This document shows, one piece after another, positions 6,201 to 7,939 of a DNA stretch of 7,939 nucleotides. Position numbers and translations under genes: made by a program. Within the stretch, counting starts at the first letter, position 1, and each line of letters opens with the position of its first letter. Source of the DNA: Oscillospiraceae bacterium (GTDB lineage Bacteria > Bacillota > Clostridia > Oscillospirales > Oscillospiraceae). Under the pieces are notes generated by a model. It made no database searches. It was not told where the DNA came from and was given only the letters and a program-made list of their open reading frames with translations. Location: positions 1 to 7,939 of the forward strand of contig JAFPTE010000020.1 in assembly GCA_017400415.1 (NCBI GenBank). Reading direction: 5' to 3'.

Positions 6201-7175
6201 GGTGATGGCGGAGCGGTCCAGGGCGTTTCTCCTGGCCAGGTCCATGGCCACAATGCTCTCAAACCAGGCCTTGGTCTCTTTATAAAAGGCATAGTCCGCC
6301 TCTTCCTCAGTTCTGTCCAGGATTACTGCCAGGGATGCATTCTGCTGGTACTTGAATACGGCGAAGGCGCCGGGAAGTGAAGGCAGGGTGAAGACGGAGA
6401 TGACGATTTTATTGCATATGTAGTTTTCCTCCAGCGTTGTGGCGTCGATCTGCGGTCTGGGGGGTTCCTTTGTGTTCACCTCGTAGGTGGTGGAGCCGAC
6501 GGTCGGGCCCTTTTTTATAAGATACTCCGCCGTTACCAGATAGCCCTCGTCCGTCTTTTCCATTTTCACGGAGTAGGGGTCATAATCCAGGCCCACGAGG
6601 ATGGAGGAATACTTGCCCAGCTTCAGCACGGTACTTTCAATAAGCTCGTCTCTCTGCTCCTCGGCGTAGGCCAGCATGGTCTCCTCAAGGGTCTTGCCCT
6701 CATCGGCGCCCCGCAAATCTATAAAGGGCAGCCATTCCGTGATCGAGGCACTGACGGTGTTGTCATAGGTGGAAAAGCCGTACTGGTTTTCTGCATATCT
6801 GCTGTATTTGTATCTTTCCTCTGATACCTGCAGGAATGAATACGCCGGCTCGGTTATTTCCGCCTCCGGGCCATGCCCGGGAAAAAGCCTGTCTGCCGAT
6901 ATGGCAACATCGTAATCCGCAGACTGGGTATAAAGCCTCTTTCCGTTAATAGCCCCCGGTGTTTCGCCCGGAGCGTATTGGCTGTATCTGACAAAGGTGT
7001 GCCAGTTATAGTTCCCGTCCTCCGTCTTTTTGAAGGTGTCATAGTTATACACGTACGTGTAGGGGTCCGGGTACTCCTCAAAGGGGAAGGGGTCCCATGC
7101 GGCGGCAACTGTCGCCAGGGGCAGCACAAGGCACACCACCGCCAGAGCCGCAATGAGTCTCAGGTTTTTTCTCAT
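3204..7175 (-). CDS. Large exported multidomain protein of unknown function (1323 aa)
   Basis: I do not recognise a named family. Seen: a signal peptide (basic MRKNLR, hydrophobic core 7-25, AAA before Trp27); an aromatic/acidic N-terminal region (about 27-328); a Pro/Glu/Lys linker (330-352); beta-rich stretches (about 353-560) such as RTVTFTLNPDGTFSFDI; a Gly/Ala hydrophobic segment (576-604) followed by DEKKKKGKSEKK; more beta-rich, Ig-like-looking segments (about 620-970); then a helix-rich C-terminal third (about 983-1240) with hydrophobic patches at 1141-1152 and 1282-1302. No catalytic motif, sortase LPXTG or cell-wall repeat was found. If residues 576-604 span the membrane, the lysine cluster suggests the second half is cytoplasmic; if not, the whole protein is outside. 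Start: ATG overlapping the upstream stop (ATGA), with GGAGGAGG ten bases before. It is translationally coupled to the membrane protein, so the two probably work as a complex. The terminator at 3162-3191 ends the unit. Confidence 0.88.
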   Translation of the reverse strand: MRKNLRLIAALAVVCLVLPLATVAAAWDPFPFEEYPDPYTYVYNYDTFKKTEDGNYNWHTFVRYSQYAPGETPGAINGKRLYTQSADYDVAISADRLFPGHGPEAEITEPAYSFLQVSEERYKYSRYAENQYGFSTYDNTVSASITEWLPFIDLRGADEGKTLEETMLAYAEEQRDELIESTVLKLGKYSSILVGLDYDPYSVKMEKTDEGYLVTAEYLIKKGPTVGSTTYEVNTKEPPRPQIDATTLEENYICNKIVISVFTLPSLPGAFAVFKYQQNASLAVILDRTEEEADYAFYKETKAWFESIVAMDLARRNALDRSAITITWNEPVDERKPAEPEPDKEQEKDKKPVTFTPKISSAYMAGKDMHSFEENFPYGNRTVTFTLNPDGTFSFDIPAVTKTFREENNKRSVAYTMDGFTVTGTIANPDDFILGELGMPVANVTECTVSPSTVTVTEKIDYDEGDMKTQTWKHTYHPNVISTKGEVSFSYNKDKGTFTCTVRNEVERDYEAASVARDGTASVPVSRRGTDTFGIVLDSEGIVPGTIGGTEPQGPIEDSVTHDAEQNPGEDGGVTIPEAIAIGIAGAGASVVGAGAVVGGGAGASSADEKKKKGKSEKKSYKMYVSKDFGDAIKKGGQAVTVRARMAEAGPDGERDRDDMTAAISASASGLELVSSRKGGRYFEATVRAPEDAREKGTVTFTFVGAGGTFRNNVVFRIVDKPYIRFPEAGSSEGTWTLQASAGVNMILGGGETYPVMIYLEDAASEPKKLEILGDKDIGWEFRPAERAWCWYADLKNNTADPDKKDIFREKSQRYLTVRAEFEDGQEAQAPIYVELYPEGLSVGVRDEQLTKNRRLRVDTLGKDQPQGLDSRIPPTSFDLFIAVKDEETGLCRLEDNSAAQLEVPAIYGADEYGAIITENFRYELEKGNPLCAIAPQHTLPMADGPYIVELLLRASIGGRSWEGVLPLSIEGDAPSKPDTWDYEYQKLRLTIERFGLPSDPTIRAFVRNPRLRSANELQMVRRMILQDAVNYYSKEHREYMALDKEIGKLEMGANIIKWIGDQAFSYLIEVYGGGPVVEAFASPLKDMWAEFAGIYIGAMLDGEPVNYSSDSFYAAILQGIESTIGNVLTGEEPPTPKKLGYAVAGFMFVSFLKHYYYGEDEKGDIYKSMVAAGGDLSMNFFKNAVGDAFKSYAAKSKGTLKKVMDYLASKVPSGSEFDSVDMAAKYVTETLGLGGAWVYDKLMNTSNPINPAGGLVQSAKFEDDSWVISMEVGNYVIKIPLLENLMVVAEMFCQWAMAPFTALYRPVPVTDCTKVSDPGLQK
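5370..5448 (-). other. Coding region of a mid-protein Gly/Ala hydrophobic segment
   Basis: Codons about 576-602 of the large protein encode an uncharged run rich in Gly, Ala, Val and Ile (starting IPEAIAIGIAGAGAS), with small residues spaced as in glycine-zipper helices. The next residues are DEKKKKGKSEKK, a typical positive flank on the cytoplasmic side of a membrane helix. It could be a single transmembrane pass or a flexible Gly/Ala hinge; sequence alone does not settle it. Confidence 0.5.
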
Positions 7176-7939
7176 TCTGCCTTTGCCTCCTCCTTCTTTC
7201 CGCCCAGGACGAAGATGCCCAGCTTGTCCAGTATCATCATGACGACGGAGCCCACAACGAGAACGGCGCCGATTATCATGACGACGATGGGGATATTGAT
7301 AAGGGCCAGCAGACCTCCCAGGCCCATGCCGGAGGCCAGACCCCGGGTAAAGCCGCCGCCGTCGCCCTTACCGCCCAGCATACGGGTCACTGACCCGGCA
7401 AGCTGGGAGACGAAGCCCCCGTCCAGGGCGCTTTTTGCGGCCATGAAGGCGCCGGCGATGCCGCCGATGAGGGAATATCTGTGGAGGCCGCCGGATATGA
7501 AGGCCAGGGCGATAAGGCCGAAGCCCAGGCCCAGGGTCCAGCTCCAGAGGTCAGCCAGGTCAAAGGCGAAGGCGCCCCTGAGGGTGTCCACAAGTCCCCG
7601 CTTCTCACCCTTCTCCTTTTTTGTGAACATGCCGATGACCCGGTAGACAGCCGCCACGAAGACGCCCTTGCCCACAAGGCCGCCCAGGGTCTTCACCGCC
7701 CCGCCGCCGACCCCTGCGTCCGCAAAGCTCAGAAAGGACAGGGCCCCCACGGGCGCCGGGTTTATGCCCCCGGCCTTCAGGGCAGTAAGCACAATCCACA
7801 AAACCGCAATCACCCCGGCGGGGATAAGGCTCATGGGATTTTTAAACGTGCCTATGACGTTTGAAAAAAGGGTCCTTGCCCCGTCCCCGATGACCTGGAG
7901 GGGATTCCGGGGCCGCTCCTCCTCCCCAATGCCGGTGTC
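7172..7939 (-). CDS. Polytopic Gly-rich membrane protein, partial (5' end beyond the window)
   Basis: The frame is open to the window edge: 255 residues and a TGA at 7174-7172. An ATG at 7834 exists but the in-frame sequence continues upstream (ERPRNPLQVIGDGARTLFS), so the real start probably lies outside. Hydrophobic segments at about 38-54, 86-104, 131-149, 155-170 and 207-237 of the visible part, with charged loops between (TKKEKGEKR at 106-114) and a hydrophilic tail KKEEAKAE. Many glycines lie in and around the helices (GGLVGKG, GGGSLIGG-like spacing, GMGLGG). No transporter signature, ATPase motif or known family is recognised. It shares a 4-bp ATGA overlap with the 1323-residue exported protein, so the two are translated together and probably interact at the membrane. 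A missing N-terminal soluble domain upstream is possible but cannot be seen. Confidence 0.8.
   Translation of the reverse strand, partial: DTGIGEEERPRNPLQVIGDGARTLFSNVIGTFKNPMSLIPAGVIAVLWIVLTALKAGGINPAPVGALSFLSFADAGVGGGAVKTLGGLVGKGVFVAAVYRVIGMFTKKEKGEKRGLVDTLRGAFAFDLADLWSWTLGLGFGLIALAFISGGLHRYSLIGGIAGAFMAAKSALDGGFVSQLAGSVTRMLGGKGDGGGFTRGLASGMGLGGLLALINIPIVVMIIGAVLVVGSVVMMILDKLGIFVLGGKKEEAKAE
7186..7193 (-). promoter_or_regulatory. Ribosome binding site for the large exported protein, inside the upstream gene
   Basis: GGAGGAGG (7193-7186, minus strand) lies ten bases before the ATG at 7175 and within the last codons of the membrane protein gene (encoding its Lys/Glu/Ala tail). Together with the ATGA overlap it gives the large gene its own strong initiation signal, besides coupling. 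Confidence 0.75.

Noticed and set aside
6873..7646. 257-codon plus-strand frame bridging the large gene and the membrane protein gene
   Set aside because: It is antisense to both genes, including their coupled ATGA junction, and its product has no recognisable features beyond Pro/Arg-rich low complexity.

Overview
The window looks like chromosomal DNA from a fairly GC-rich gut-type Firmicute (Clostridia; Oscillospiraceae or Lachnospiraceae would fit). This rests on the Gram-positive lipoprotein signal, the AgrC/AgrA-type two-component pair, purine-rich Shine-Dalgarno sites, intrinsic terminators with T-tracts and GC-rich third codon positions. The taxonomic placement is inference. Every gene I accept is on the minus strand, so transcription runs from position 7939 towards 1.

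In transcription order: (a) 7939-7172 is the 3' end of a polytopic membrane protein whose start lies beyond the window. It overlaps by 4 bp (ATGA) with (b) 7175-3204, a 1323-residue exported protein of no family I can name. That protein has a signal peptide, a mid-protein Gly/Ala-rich hydrophobic segment followed by a lysine cluster, and a helical C-terminal third. This unit ends in a perfect 26-bp palindromic terminator at 3162-3191. (c) 3062-2358 is a LytTR-type response regulator, best started at a TTG, and (d) 2344-1067 is its AgrC-like (HPK10/GHKL) sensor kinase. The pair ends at a terminator at 1001-1037. (e) 837-1 is the 5' part of a lipoprotein with 22 Gly-X-Y collagen-like triplets, including seven consecutive Gly-Asp-Lys, joined to what reads as the beginning of a glycoside hydrolase family 3 C-terminal-type domain. 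It runs off the left edge.

The most interesting link is regulatory. An identical 14-bp sequence occurs upstream of both the response regulator gene (3132-3145) and the collagen/GH3 lipoprotein gene (963-976). At both places there are elements repeated with a 21-bp period, the spacing typical of LytTR-family operators. The simplest model is that the AgrC/AgrA-like pair activates itself and the collagen-stalked GH3 lipoprotein. No agrB or agrD gene is seen in the window, so the input signal is unknown. The unusual protein architecture in (e), the shared operator, and the unexplained exported protein/membrane protein pair in (a) and (b) are the items most worth following up.

There is no stretch over 300 bp without a gene. 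The two intergenic gaps (838-1066 and 3063-3203) are filled with regulatory signals. No tRNA, rRNA, CRISPR, insertion sequence or phage gene was seen.
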